A stretch of 64,000 nucleotides of DNA from Apostichopus japonicus. Taxonomy: Eukaryota > Echinodermata > Holothuroidea > Aspidochirotida > Stichopodidae. The stretch covers positions 22,718,577 through 22,782,576 of the forward strand of contig NC_092582.1 in NCBI RefSeq assembly GCF_037975245.1, in the 5' to 3' direction. Below are positions 44,950 through 59,076 of the stretch, piece by piece; positions within the stretch are counted from its first letter, which is position 1; every line of letters starts with the position of its first letter. A program made the translations under genes and the position numbers. The notes beneath the pieces are model-generated. The model saw only the letters and a list, made by a program, of their open reading frames with translations. It did not search any database and was not told the origin of the DNA.

Positions 44950-47470
44950 TTAGCTATGAAAGTTAGCTGCCATATGCCAGCTATCAAAGAGATAGGTGGC
45001 TATAATTTGCACATCATGCACTTCTTAACCTACTGAGATTTTTTTAACAAGTTTCTCAAATGTTTATTCACAACTGTAACAATCAAGTGTACCTTCAGTT
45101 TGTACTTGGTTCAGTTTGAACTTCTAAACTGTGATGAAGAGATTGCAGACAACAAGCTACATGTCAAAGGTAAAATTTGACAATGCCTGCCAGCGTAGAA
45201 AAACATAATTTTTTGATGGTTATATTATATATCCATTACCTATGCAAACCATCATTCTAGCAAAGTATACACAGTAAAGATAAACACGTTTACACAAGAA
45301 CAAAAGACGGCTTGTTTTGAAAGTAAACTTGCTGGATGGGTTTGTTCACACAATAAAAGAGATAATCGTTGTGATTCGTGATATGATAAGCCATTAAAAT
45401 AGTAAAATCAACTAGACGGCTTGAAGTGGTCAAAGGTCAGACTATTAAAACACGCATATAATTTAACTGTAGACTGTAGAGTCAACAGTTTTAAGTAGAA
45501 AATGATGTTATCATTGTAATTACACTTATCTTAAACACACAGTAATAAGCATGCAGGTACTTCACAATACGCCAGCAAATGACTGAACAGACCCTCTACA
45601 TGTAACTACACCTATCAAAGCTCAGCCTATACAATGTCTCAAATCTTTATATATCTTGCCATATTTTTAGTGGGCTGTGTTACAAATAATCTCCAACAGA
45701 TTCCAGAAATACCAACTCTTCCTCCTATAACTTCACACAGTCAACTAACCCCCTCCCCCACCCTCCCTCCCACCTCTCTCCCATTCCAGACCCTACCATC
45801 AAAGATTATTTGTCTCTCTTGTTAAGAATGGCTGCGGGATTTGATTTATGTGTGCGAGTTCCATAAAGTATCTAGGATGCCTGAATTATTAGCACATTGT
45901 GTATACTGTGTATACATCATAGTAGAGTAGTGTGCTGGTCATTCTACTGAAATGTACATAACTGTACCACATTATACCTTGATCAGTATGTATGAGCCAC
46001 TTCACTATGAATCTTACATACTTACATTAATGTATCTGTCATAACTCTTATACTCATGGTGATTTAAATGTGCTGAAAGAATTACCTAAAACAAGGTCAG
46101 CTTTTACAAATTCTACACACTCCTTATTAATTACACATACAGTTTGCTCTATATACATACATACATGTATACACATATACATGTAAATACACATACACAC
46201 ATACATACACATGCAGCTGTGTTTTCCATGCAGACTAAAGGCCCATTTATTTTTTCCATTGTTTAAATCCACATACCTGTACCCTTACCTGAATAAATAC
46301 AGTACCTCTTAACAATAGAATTTTTGTGAGGACGTGGTGATTCTTTTGAAATCACATCCCAGCACCTGGAATTCTTTCGTTCTCTCTGTCAGGATACAAA
46401 ATAAACGCACACACCCATACAGACATTCTCGCATACATATACCCATACATACATACACATAGGCACACACACATACATGTGGTGTACAGTATATATGCGT
46501 ACGCAACTCATACAGCCCTAGTCCAGTGACGTCAAATGATCCCTAAATTGGGTTAATTGGCCTGCACAAAGTTAATGACTGATCGAACCGTTAATATCGA
46601 GTCTGTGACATGACATATACCTCCGCTAACAATCTCACTGCATACACACACACACAGATGTATGTATGCATGTATGCAGCTGAAACCTACAGGACATAAA
46701 CACTACGCACATTATAATCATCCACACTCCACCGAATCCAAAGACCAGCTCTGCCTATCGACCGTAACATTTCTCGCCCCGCGACTCCACGTTTACACAT
46801 CCTCGGAGTACGAGTCGTGTTTCTTCGATCTCTTTCCCTCGTTATCGCCGAGATGTTTCGGAGACGATATCGGTGAAAACTTTGCCCCGGTCGTGCACGG
46901 CTGCTCTCTCATTAATAATTCCATACTTGAGGAAATGAATATAGTCATCATATTCTACTTTCACTGCTGTAAAAGACTGCAGATTGACTGTAACTGAATG
47001 ATGCTGGGTCACTTAATGATGATGATGACGACGACGTTGATGATGATCATCATCAGCTGTGTATATCGTATACACTGCCGCACCAGAGAGTGAGCACGCT
47101 CTCTCGTGAGACAAGATAAGAGGGAATCGAAGAAGACCAAACACTGTACCGTCATGGGAGACTTCTTCATGTATTCATACAAAAGATCAGCGACTTGAAA
47201 CAACTTCAGTGGCTCTATACTGTATAACAAAAAGGACCACTGTCTGAATTCATGTTACTATAATACCAATGTAACTGTTATGTGACCTTCAGTATCATCA
47301 TGATGCCTGGTGGAAAGACCACTGTCATTGTACGGTGTGATTAAACAACGTTCACCGGAGCATTCATTTTGTACAACATATAGTACAACAAATAAGGAGA
47401 ACATATTTCCATAGGTACGTTCAACTAGGAATATGTCTTCGTACTAGAAGACCAATGTGTCCATAAAGTA
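44950..47470. other. PBX 5' intron or intergenic, microsatellites
   Basis: ACATAC-type microsatellites at 46140-46210 and 46400-46480, and a short TGATGATGACGACG tract near 47018. A CpG-rich block at 46740-46905 is treated as a finding. No confirmed exon. Confidence 0.45.
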
Positions 47471-47473
47471 CTA

Positions 47474-47830
47474 TGCAATGTCTTCATACTATGCAATGTC
47501 TTCATATTAAAAGACCAAAGTCTTTCATACTATAAGACCAATATCTGAATACTGTAAGAATAGTGTCTTCATACCACATATGTACAGTACTGGCAGCCTT
47601 ATAACATGAGACCAATTTTGTCTGCATACAACAGCAACAATGTCTTCATACTATGCAATGTCTTCATATTGAAAGACCAACGTCTTTCATACTATAAGAC
47701 CAATGTCTGGATACTGTAGGAACAGTGTCTTCATACCACATATGTACAGTACCGGCATCCTCATAACATAAGAACAAGTTTGTCTGCATACAACAGGAAC
47801 AATGTGCTTCATACTATATGTACCAGTGTC
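47474..47830. repeat. 162-bp tandem duplication with sub-repeats
   Basis: Two copies of a 162-base unit (marked by TGCAATGTCTTCATATT at 47492 and 47654). Within each are shorter repeats of TGTCTTCATAC and AAGACCAA. Confidence 0.85.
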
Positions 47831-50800
47831 TTCATACTTACAGGACACAGCATTACTTAACTTGACATTGACCAGTACTTCTATTTATATATATATTATT
47901 CTAGCACCTGTATCATTATTACATCTGTTTACAGTGTAGCCAACAGCTCTCTAAATATGAGCCCTCTCTTGTAATGCATTGCATTTATACTGAGTCCAGA
48001 GAACACAACCGCACACACCTTCAGAATGTATCCACATATATAACATTGCTCCCAACGTATCTCAAGTTCGTCTTCCAATTTTCATTTTCCCCAAAAAATC
48101 AAATTATCCCTTGTAGCCATAATGATAAAAAAAAAAATTTAAAAAAATTCCAACTCCCTTTTCTACCTCGGATGTGGCCTCAAATTACACCATCCTGACT
48201 GGCTGATTTTCCCCCGAGTTCCCTTCTGGGAGAGAAGTGATAAGCAAATATTTTGAAGAAGAGAAGGGGGGGGGTTGAAAATCAATAAATACAGGCCACA
48301 ATATTATTCACTTTGTACAGGTGGTAAATATAACAGCATGCTTGCACAGTCAAACAAGCAAAGGCAACTAAACTCAGCCACTGAGTCATACGATGAGGAT
48401 AAAATTGACAGCGATTCTTTCTAAATATCTAGTCAGCAGTCACACACAGTAGAACTTTAACAAAGTTTACACATTTGCAAATTGTCCACCCAGCCCCTTA
48501 TCCTATTGTACATGTTTACCAGATCCATTCCTAGCCTAGCTATCTTACACCCACATACATTGGTTTAATTGTCAAGCAATAGTCCCAATCATAAAGACTT
48601 AGGGTAATGTTACATGTAATTAAACTCATCAAATTTTTGAGAAAAAATTCAATCATCCCAAACCTCTTAGCTAGTTTGGGTATCTACTGTATGAATTAAT
48701 ACAAACCTCACCTGTCTCCTCATAACTTTGAGATACAGTACTACTGGGTGAAATTAGGGGGGGGGGGAGGTCAGGGGGGCAGATGCACCAAAAACCAATG
48801 CAAAGGGCTGATTTACTACCTGCAGCACATGCATGTTTACAGTTGTGCAGTATAATTAAACGGTAACACACAGTTGTACAAACTGGTACAAGAAATATTC
48901 CAGATTTTAATCCTTGAACTGATGTCCTCTCAACCTTATTTACACTTCTTGGAACACACTTTCCATTTTGTTTAATTTTTTTCTTCTTCTTCTTCTTCTT
49001 TTCTTTTTCCATCACTTCACTTTGTAAGAAAAGCCAAGACCTGGTGCCAGTACAACTGCGAACAATTCCCCACGCACACTGCGAATACAACTTCACCGAG
49101 ACTTTTCTCTTCCGCTACATTTCCCATGTTAGACCTACTATAGGCAGAGAATGTGCAGAGGCCTCACACATAGGAGAGTTCAATATCCGTTCATGATACA
49201 TATATATCTATTACAACCTCTGCGGATGTTCCGACTCTCAAAATTTTTGGCTGCAGATGTATAAATGTATATATATATATATCTATATATACGTTCTTCC
49301 TCTTTTACGATTCTGCAGCCAAACTCTCTCTCTATCTCTCGCCAGTCTCTTCGGGAATTACAGTGATGGCTCCTTTAAAGATGATATTAAACAGTCAATT
49401 TACGATGCTCAACCAATCTTCAGCCCCGGTAAAACAAGCAGCCTTACAAAACCCTTATTTTGTTTTGTGTTTTCTTTCTTTCCTTTTTTTTTTTTGTTTT
49501 GGTTTCCAGAGGAACGACATGTGCGTACCTCAGCCATTGTCAGAGCTATCCTAATTGTCGAGAACAAGTCAGATTTTTTTCTTTTTTTTTCTTCTTCGTC
49601 TTGAGGGGTATCTGAAGGTAAGACTTTGAGGAAAACAGATTATCGTCATCTTCTATGAAAAGGTATCGTGTACTATGTTTGCTTTGTGGTGTAGAACACT
49701 GTGGATTCAGTATTTAATATTTTGACAATATCTCACATTGGAAAGCCTATACATAGCCCATGTGTGTTAGTCAAAGTATGGGCAGCGTGGTACCCAAGGG
49801 CCAAGAGATCAGAGGGTAAATAATTTTGATTCACATAGATAATATTGCAAAAGACCCTTTTTTTGGTTCTCTTTGAGTTACGCATAAACTTACCACAGTG
49901 ATGTGTTATCCATATATAAACGACATTAATAACAGATCTGTAAACGCCCACATGTGCAGACAGTCTAATTGGGCGTTATCCAACTAATACACACGTGAAA
50001 AACTGATAGAAATAACTACAGCAAGAGATCTGTTTACAAAGTAGCGTTGTATGTTATCCACCTAATACTATACATGCATAAAAGAAACAATAACCGATTG
50101 GATTGTACTTACTTTAAAAACAGAATTAAAATATGAAATATTTCATACAAAACAGCATCCACTCCTTTTTTACACATCTGCCCATCCCCTTCCTCCTTCC
50201 CCTTAACTTGCCCAAGAGTACAAACCCTTAAAAAATATTTCTGTTGGATGCAAATTTAAATTAACTGTAGACAGTCATTAGTGATACAGTGTCCAAAAAC
50301 ATGGTTCAAAGGTCTACTTGTGTACAACAATGTGTAGCAAAGAGACCACCAACCCTATGCAGGAGACATGATATGAAATATCAAAGATTAATGCCATCGT
50401 ATTAAACTTCCAATGCAACAACCCAATTGGAAATGTTCACCACATAATTTAAAGCTGTACTGTATAATGTACTTTATGGACCGAAAGCCTTTTTCTTTCA
50501 TAGAATCTTGCAAGGGTTTGTGTGAAACAGACTGTTAGCATAGTAGGTAGATACAGAGTGGGTCTCTCTTTACAAACTGTGCAGTATTTTTTGACAGAGG
50601 AATGTCATATTTGACTAAATGGAAAAACAACTATATACCACCAATGTGCCCAAGCAAAGCAGACTCTCTCTCTCTCTCTCTCTACATATATATATATCTA
50701 TCTCAGCAGCCTAGAGAAACAGTCTCTGGTCTTTGGGTCTAGACTGGCTGTCATAATTCAACAGAGACGTCCAAACAAAAAGTCAGTAACACAAATAGTT

Positions 50801-53800
50801 GCAGTGGATGCAGGCTCACAACAGACATGGCTGATTGTCAAACCCTGATGGAAATTGTTTACATGGGGCATAATTTCTGTACTGTCAGAAACCTGGGATG
50901 AGTTGGTACAGTCAGTCACAGTTAGTTTGGTAGTAATATAGAGTCTGGTGGTTACATTATGACCCCTATCCTCATCCATAATCCTTTATATATACATATA
51001 TATAGATATAAATATATATGCTACTTTATGACTGTAATGCATTAAGACTGCTGGTCAATGATATATACTTGTTACAAGGCCAATGTTACTGTAACATATA
51101 CAGTGTGTGTAAGTTAGGGAACTTATATTTACTTTCGAGTGAACAATTAATACAGCAAAAAGAGATTTCATGAGGCCCCTCCTTGGCTTGTTATAAGATC
51201 TACTCACTGTGGTTCAAACTCAGTGTGTCCCTATACTGTACCTCTAATAACAACTCCAGCACTCAATTAAATGTACTTACATTACCAATTGTAACCAGTC
51301 TTGTCATTTACAAGGCATAGGCAAAAACTGCATTGACTACGACAAATCCCTAGAAACACTGATGTAGTGGTCAGCCTATCACAGACACTGAATCTAACTA
51401 GATGTCATTGACTGTCTTCTAGTTACAGTCAGTTACAAGATACAAAATAATCCTGAACAGAAATTGGTTCATTCTTTCAAAATTCTTTCAATGTTAGCAG
51501 ATCAAGAGTTGAGGAAGAGGGGGAGGAGAAGAGAGGGAGGGAGAGAGAGATGGAGTAAGGAGCCCATTCAGAAATTGTTATCATATTTCTCTACATCTAG
51601 TGTAACTTCAGGTACAGTGTTTCATTATATTAATGTTGCGATTATGTGTAATCTAAAAATTAACAGAAATGATTTTGGTTGAACTCATTGTTCTGTTTGA
51701 TTTTTTTCCTTCTCCGGTTCCCTCTGCTACATCATTTACTATTGTTTACCACTTATTATTTACTACTATTTATTATTTACTATTATTTACTAGCACCTAC
51801 TGTAACCAAATGGACTATACTCTGCTACTACTGCTGAGTCTAGCACCTAGCCTAGCCCTGCCAGCTGGCGACGATAACAACCCTCCTGCCTGATTACATG
51901 TATCATGTACCGACAACTACTTAACAAAGGTTTGTTTACTTTCCATCAATCTGGCATGTAGCCTACAGACCCACTACTACACTAGTCTGCCAGTAACTTA
52001 CATGCCCATGCAAGCTCTCGTGTGAGAGAACACAAATCGCCACGAGACCTTTACCAACATAGTCAAGTGCAGCAGTGCTCCTCATAGAATACTGAAAGAG
52101 TGCTGTGCAGTACCTCTGTGCAAGTTTACATTTTAACCTTGCACACTACTACGATGACTGGGAAATATTCGTCCCCCTGTTTGTATGTATGTATATATAC
52201 ACTAGCTGTCTATGAAAACTGGTGATGCCCTTGGAGATATGGGCAAGTAAAAAAATGTTTGGAATGCTGACGCATAATTTTCTGAACTATATGTTGTCAA
52301 AGCTTCCATGATCGTCGTTGTCGGTGTGGAAGGCACCTGCAATTATTACAGTGTATCATAGGGAGAACCTTTGAATGATGCAAAATGTTCTGTCCACATC
52401 TGTACCGTTGTTTTTATTCACCTTTAAGTTTTTAACGGGTAAAGCTATTCTCATCCAATACAGAGAGAGGTGGAGGAGAAGGGCTTGTGAGGATGGTAGA
52501 GTACAGTATGTATGCATGTATGAGATGGTCCAATGGGGGGGGGGGGGTAGATCAGGAAGACTGGGTCACTGTGTGGGAGATCCACAAGGATATGTAGGCC
52601 CTATACGGAACTGATGAAGGGAGAATCCTGCATGAAGGGTTTGGATGAGAGGGCAAAGGCGAATGAAGAATGGATCATGAAAGACAGGATTTAAAAAAAA
52701 AACTGCTGGGTCTTAGAGACTACAGACTCGTGCTTGTTGAGAGACTATATGTAAAGAATGGATATTGATTAAGTAATTAAATTAGCTACAGTAATTGCAC
52801 ACTTGGTGATGTCCTGACATCTTCCAATCTTACTACAAAGTCTGATCGAGTAATTTTGTAAAACAATACTGCAATTCAGACACACTCACTCTATCCAACC
52901 CACTCCCATCCTCTTCCCCCCCCCCTCCTCCCCTCCAACCCCACCTACACATGAGCCTTTTGTCACCAAATGAGCATTATGAAATGAGCCCATTTCTTTG
53001 TGGAATATCTTGTCAACCACGTTCTTAATCCATTACGGTAGGGCCTCCTTTACACACTACAAAGCATTGAGAGCATACACTTTATCAGTAAATTATATAT
53101 GTCCTCATTACTTTAATCTATAGTCCACTTGATCTCATTCTAATCAAATTTGCAACCTTTCAAAGGAAATTATTTCTAGTTTTATTATACTGCACAAGTT
53201 ATGTAAAGTGTCCCCTGATAATGACTGAAACCTTTTGTCTTACTACAGTAGTTGTTTGCATTTGGTCGCTATAGTTACGGCACAAATCTAGTAGTCCACA
53301 GGCCCAGTTTAAAATTTCAAAAAACCACTCAAAAAAAAAAAAGGAAAAAAAAAAAATAATATTGATATAATACTATCTACTGTAACATTTTCTTGCCTTA
53401 TTCATGCATGAAACATTTCAAAATGCTTTGGCGTGTTGTGTTTACATGCCAATATCTAGTGAATTAATTATTCAATTGTTTTGTTAGCATGCGAAGGGAT
53501 GTACAGTACTGTATATCAACTCAAGCCAGTTGGTGAATTACTATGTACTTAGGCACACCTGTTTGTAATGCCAGGACTAACAAGCATTTGCTGAACGATG
53601 AATCACATACACAAGGCAAACATGCTTCAATTCAAAAAGTTCTTTAAAACAACAGACATCGTGGACCAACTGTTCAGGTGAGCCAAAAATGGTGGAATTG
53701 ATAAATTACGTACTTAACAAGGCTGGACAAATAATTAGGTATACTGGTAGTTTATTTTACTAATCCAATCCCTTCTCAACGTTTTACTCAAAATGGATGA

Positions 53801-56231
53801 ACTGCCTACAGTATAACGGCGCTAAGTCATTTACCGCAATCACAAATGGGCTCCTAGTCGTATCGCCCTAGAGATCGAATTTCTACTGTAGGACTTTTGT
53901 AAATTTTCAGGGGTACATTGCAGTCTATTTTACACTTATAAAACAAACACACAGAAAAACAATAAAAGAAAAAACAAATTTGTCACTCAAAAGAGTAATG
54001 GCAAGAATTTGATTATTTGTGTGTGTATGTATGCATGCATAGATGTATAATATAGTGTTAAAGAGAGCTGTTCTCTGTGATTCTGCAATCACAACTTCGG
54101 CGTATACAGTAGCACGAATGAATCAGGTGTTTGAAATGGTACAGAGGGCGGACGTGGTTCAAGGAGGCGTTATGGGGGCGGGGTAAGGAGCAAAGCGCTG
54201 AAAACATTTCTGTACAACAAACCCATCCATCTACAATTTAAACTGCTACAGTAAACTGCTACAGTCAATGCACTCTGAAGGTTAAAAGCGCTTGCCTGTG
54301 AAATAAGATTTCATATCCGCTAACGATCGTCGTCACGAGGTGAAACGCTGTATCTGCTCACTTTAAGAACAATTAAGTGAAACTTAAAACAAGAATATAT
54401 AATCAAAGAACAAAGTCCAAGCCATCTTACTGCCAGCACTGCCGCACTGCCTGGTTAATGGTTAATAAACAGAGACGTCACCGTAAGAAAAACAAAATAA
54501 TACAGTAATAATCACATGATTTTCTGCAGTATTTATGTTGATCTGACTTGATCCTACTATACAGAGCTACTGTAATCTTCCTAACCAATGAGTCAATGAC
54601 TATACACTAGAATCAATGTGACATAAATTGGTTGATTAGATGTCAAGAAACAAAACCTAGGGTAGGGTTCATGTAACAACAGTAATTGGATTATCAGTAA
54701 AAATGACACCACATATTGGAACATTCTAGTATATTTTTTATATATTTTTTTTTATGATCATATCACTCTTTTTTAAAATGTCAATCTACTCTAGGAGATG
54801 AAATATTTAAAGATCATCATCAAGAACATTGCCGCCAAAATATGCTAGAGAATCAGGTTATGGTCACATATGCTCAAATTTCAACAAGCAACTTTTACTG
54901 CCGGTTAAAAGGTAGTTATCAAATTTGGAACTTATACTGATGATCTTTAAAGCTATTACAGGAATTTAAAAGAAATAACTCAAGTTGCAAGCCAGCATCA
55001 TCTGGAACAATTTCATTTCACATTACACTGACCTTTGAGCTTGACCCTTAACAACCACATAAGTACTAATTTTGAAACTGAGGATATAGGTAATCAAAGT
55101 AAACATAGTACATTAATGATAAATTAACAATGGAACAGTAATGCAGAAACTGTCAGCTACTTTACCAAACCAAATGAGAATTTCCATTACATATTTAACC
55201 AAATTTAAGCGTATGTATAATACTTAGAATGAGCCTATGAAATCTATTGAACACATTGTTGTTGGAATCCACCACAGAATATGTTTTTTCTAACCAAAAC
55301 ACTGGTTTAAAATTGATATTCAAAAGAATTCATACAAGTGATATATACTGTATATAAACCATCAGTAAAACAATCATTCCAATTAAAAAATTGATAAAGA
55401 GTACAGGTTTTCATACAGTACAATACTTAAACTACATACTATTCGCCTAGCCTGATTTGTGCACATGCTGTATAATGTCAAAGCTGGACGTTAAACTACT
55501 GTATACACTGTACCTACGATGTATCTAGTATAGATTTTGCATAAGCAGTACATAATGTACACACTAGTGTTTACACACCATCTTTCCTTAACCCATATCT
55601 GTACCATTCAATATTTTCTTCTTAATCTCTTTTTTTTCCTTTTTTTGGCTATGAACTCTCAAAAGTCTTGTGCAATCTGGCTTGCTTTAATTCAACACAA
55701 ATTAAATCTCATTTTCACTGTGGTTGCAATCTAACAAGATTACCTAGCCATTTTCCCCCAAATTTCCCCTTGATCAAAGTGCTTTCAGGAGTATTACCGG
55801 CAGAAGAAAATCCATTTTGGCGAATGCCCTTACATCTAACCGAGCGTGTCTAACGCATCATGCATGATAACATTGGCTTTTTGTCTGGACTCGAGAGAAG
55901 TTCTTACCGTATTTATTTGGTTTGCATTAACAATGCCAGAATGCTTATATACGGTTCTAATTTCTATCAGCTAGAGCTATCATGATGTCGTCCATACTGT
56001 ATATGATTATTTTTATTATTATTATTATCATTACGTAAGATAATGAGCTACGTGACCATGTGATACGTTGACAAAAGCCACGTCTTGATGAATGTGATCC
56101 ATGTAATGAATGATGCGATTACTTCACTTAGTAGTGTATATGTCAGTTAACTTTGGAAAATCACCCAATTAAAACAACATCATCCTATAGATGCTTGGAT
56201 TATGGATAGGTGCTGCAATGTAAATGCACAC

Positions 56232-56262
<31 letters not shown>

Positions 56263-59040
56263 CCGTAGATACCATACGATATTATGTACATGTATACCGT
56301 TGATCAAATCTACAGTACTTATCTACGTCGAAAGCACTGATAACAAACCAGATTTTTACATAGTACTCCATACATCTCATTGCTGGCATTTTCTCTATAA
56401 ACTCAGGCAGTGCGTCGGCGGTACACAAACTGCCGAACATCGACATGAAGTTTCTCGCTACTCGGGATGGATGGACTACGGGGAGTAACCTGATCTATTG
56501 GGTGGAATCGAGGCGTCCCCCGGGGGATTAGCGGTGCTCGAGTTGATAAACAAGTTTATCGGGCACTTACGTACATTAAAAGTCACTCATATAAACTTGG
56601 TAACTACCACAGCCAAAACTGAAGCATGTCAACTTACACGGCAATGACGGTAATGGATTGAAATGTCACTCCTCTTTTTAATATTGTCATTCTCTTCCTA
56701 AATCTTGCGTGACATAATCAAACTCCTTTCGACTTTGATATATGAAAATGAGAAGGTAAATCCAAGGTTAACCAAATTTTCATTACTCTCAGCAAGGGAC
56801 CAAAAAAAAGAAGAAAAAAATTCTTTTTAGAAACTTTTCTGGTTGTTAGTATCTTCCTTTCTTTTTCAAGTCTATGCAGCATCTATGGGACTTCACATAT
56901 ATCTTATTACAAATCAATGATGTGTCTTCATCCTTTCAAGAATAAAATCTTTTTACAGTACCTCAATTTCTGGAGATGGATAATTAAATACCGCATTCGT
57001 AAATAGAATCTCAAGGTCAACACACAAAACTTTAAGCAATTGGCCTGACCTGTACAAACAGTAAAACAGTTTGCCAAGCAGTTTTGTAAGAGTCTGACAG
57101 TCAATTAAAGTTAATAGGCTAGGTACTGCAGATGGGGGAGGGGGAGAGGGGGGAATAGCAGGGTTGAGACAGGTGTCAGGAGGAGTGCAGTAAATCTGGT
57201 AGAGAATTATTCAACCAATCACAATCCTTTTGAGCATGAATTGTACTCTAATTAATAATTAGTTACAATCTTGTCCCCAAAATATTGATTTTTATAGTAC
57301 CTCTTATTTCTAAATTTATGTTACAACTTTGACAAAACATTTACAAAAGTGAACATTTGGCTTGAAATTCTCTTAAATTAAAGAGTAACAGGTATGCTAA
57401 GATGTTGTCAAAAACATGTTATACTATCATGCTTGTGTTAAACAGCAGACTTATTTACCTTACTGTCTTTCTGCTTGTTATGGAGAAATAAATAAATAAT
57501 AAATTATTTTCCAGTTAGCCAATTGATATCAGTATCAAGGACATAAATCTGAAATAATTAACATTTAAATTTTGAGTGTTACATTTGGATATGAATGCAT
57601 AATCTTTTTTCTTTTCTTTTTTTTTTACAATCTAGGGAGGGTGTGACAAAATCTTGACCTTTGTTTTGATATGAAATACCAAACCTTTTTTTCCCGAATT
57701 TCCCCCCTCCCCTTCAAAAGTTTGCCCCCTTGCACCAGTGGGATTGTAAACCTATGCATCTTTGCTTGCTTATCACAAAGACGCAGAATTGGCATTTGCA
57801 AACACTGCAATCTGCACTAAATGTTTACTTTGAACAATAAGAAAATCATCGAGGGAATATCTGCGACATCTAAGAGCAAGAAACATTTTTTGTTTTATAT
57901 CGTGGGAGGATTATAGCAAAAAAATTCACAATGAATGAATTTGGACAAGGACAATCATAAATGAGATGAAAAAATAAAAGGAGTACTTCCCAGAATTTCG
58001 GCTTTGAGCACACAATTGTAATACAATATAGTGCACCACGGAGAACGTAGTACTGTACAATGAACATGACAACTGCAATCAACACAAAAAGTGCCTAGGC
58101 AGCAATGTTGATTAATTTCTGTTGTACCCACCCTCCTATAATTTGTCATTTACAACCATCCCCTATCCCCCCCAGCCCCTCTCCCAAGAGACAACAAAAC
58201 TAATGTTAAGGTTTTTACTTAATAGTGCTAGGGTACTGTACAAGGATCAGTTAACCCAACATTAACCTCAACACTGACAGAACCAATGTACATACTGTTT
58301 AATGACATTCTACACATCACAATCTGTACTTAAAATTCACTTAATCAAACTCTTACTAATTTCCCCCCATCTTTAATAACATGCAACCACATCCACAGTT
58401 TAATACTGTTACAACTAAGCATCTTCCATTCTACTCAATATTCCATTTTTAGGTTTTTTCCTCTCTATCATGACTAGATTCCTAAAAAGTGCCAGCATTT
58501 TAATCTTGTATTTCACTTGTTCTTCCGTTACTCTTTTCCGAGGAGTAACACCTTCTTTCATTACAGAATGTAAATGAGACAGTGGGTCTATCCGTGAAGT
58601 CTTCCACTGAGCGTGCCACGGTACAGTCTATATATCTGGCAGGCAGGCAAGCAGGCAGGCAGGCGGAGAGCGCACGGTCGTCGAGACAACAACGGGAGTC
58701 ATCAACACCCAGACGAGAAACGTGAGAAACAGTTGGATGCCCTCCACTGACGAAGCGTGAATCAATGATTACTACGAACAGATGTAGCCACATTACAAAC
58801 ACTTCAACCAAAAATTTTCTTCCTTCATACATCTTTAGACTCACTCAAAGCCAGCCTTTGCTCTATGATTGTCCCAGTATGCAGACGATAAAACTGCATG
58901 CATTAAATGTGAACTTTTTAACTGACAAAAAATTATGAGTCCTGTTAAATGATGTAGTATAGTCTGTACCATAAATGGAAGCTCACTGGAGATTACACAA
59001 GATCGACGTATATAAATCTATATACATATGTATATATATT

Positions 59041-59076
<36 letters not shown>

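Noticed and set aside
47009-47230. Minus frame with LFQVADLLYEYMKKSP
   Set aside because: Looks protein-like, but flanked by TGATGA simple repeats and lacking a family match. Mentioned only together with the CpG-rich block.
51669-51893. Signal-peptide-like peptide MDYTLLLLLSLAPSLALPAG
   Set aside because: Very short, lies in repeated CTA/TTA-rich DNA, with no downstream coding continuation. Probably chance.
58500-58844. 114-codon minus frame
   Set aside because: It spans a CAGG microsatellite, has no recognised similarity and no clear splice sites.
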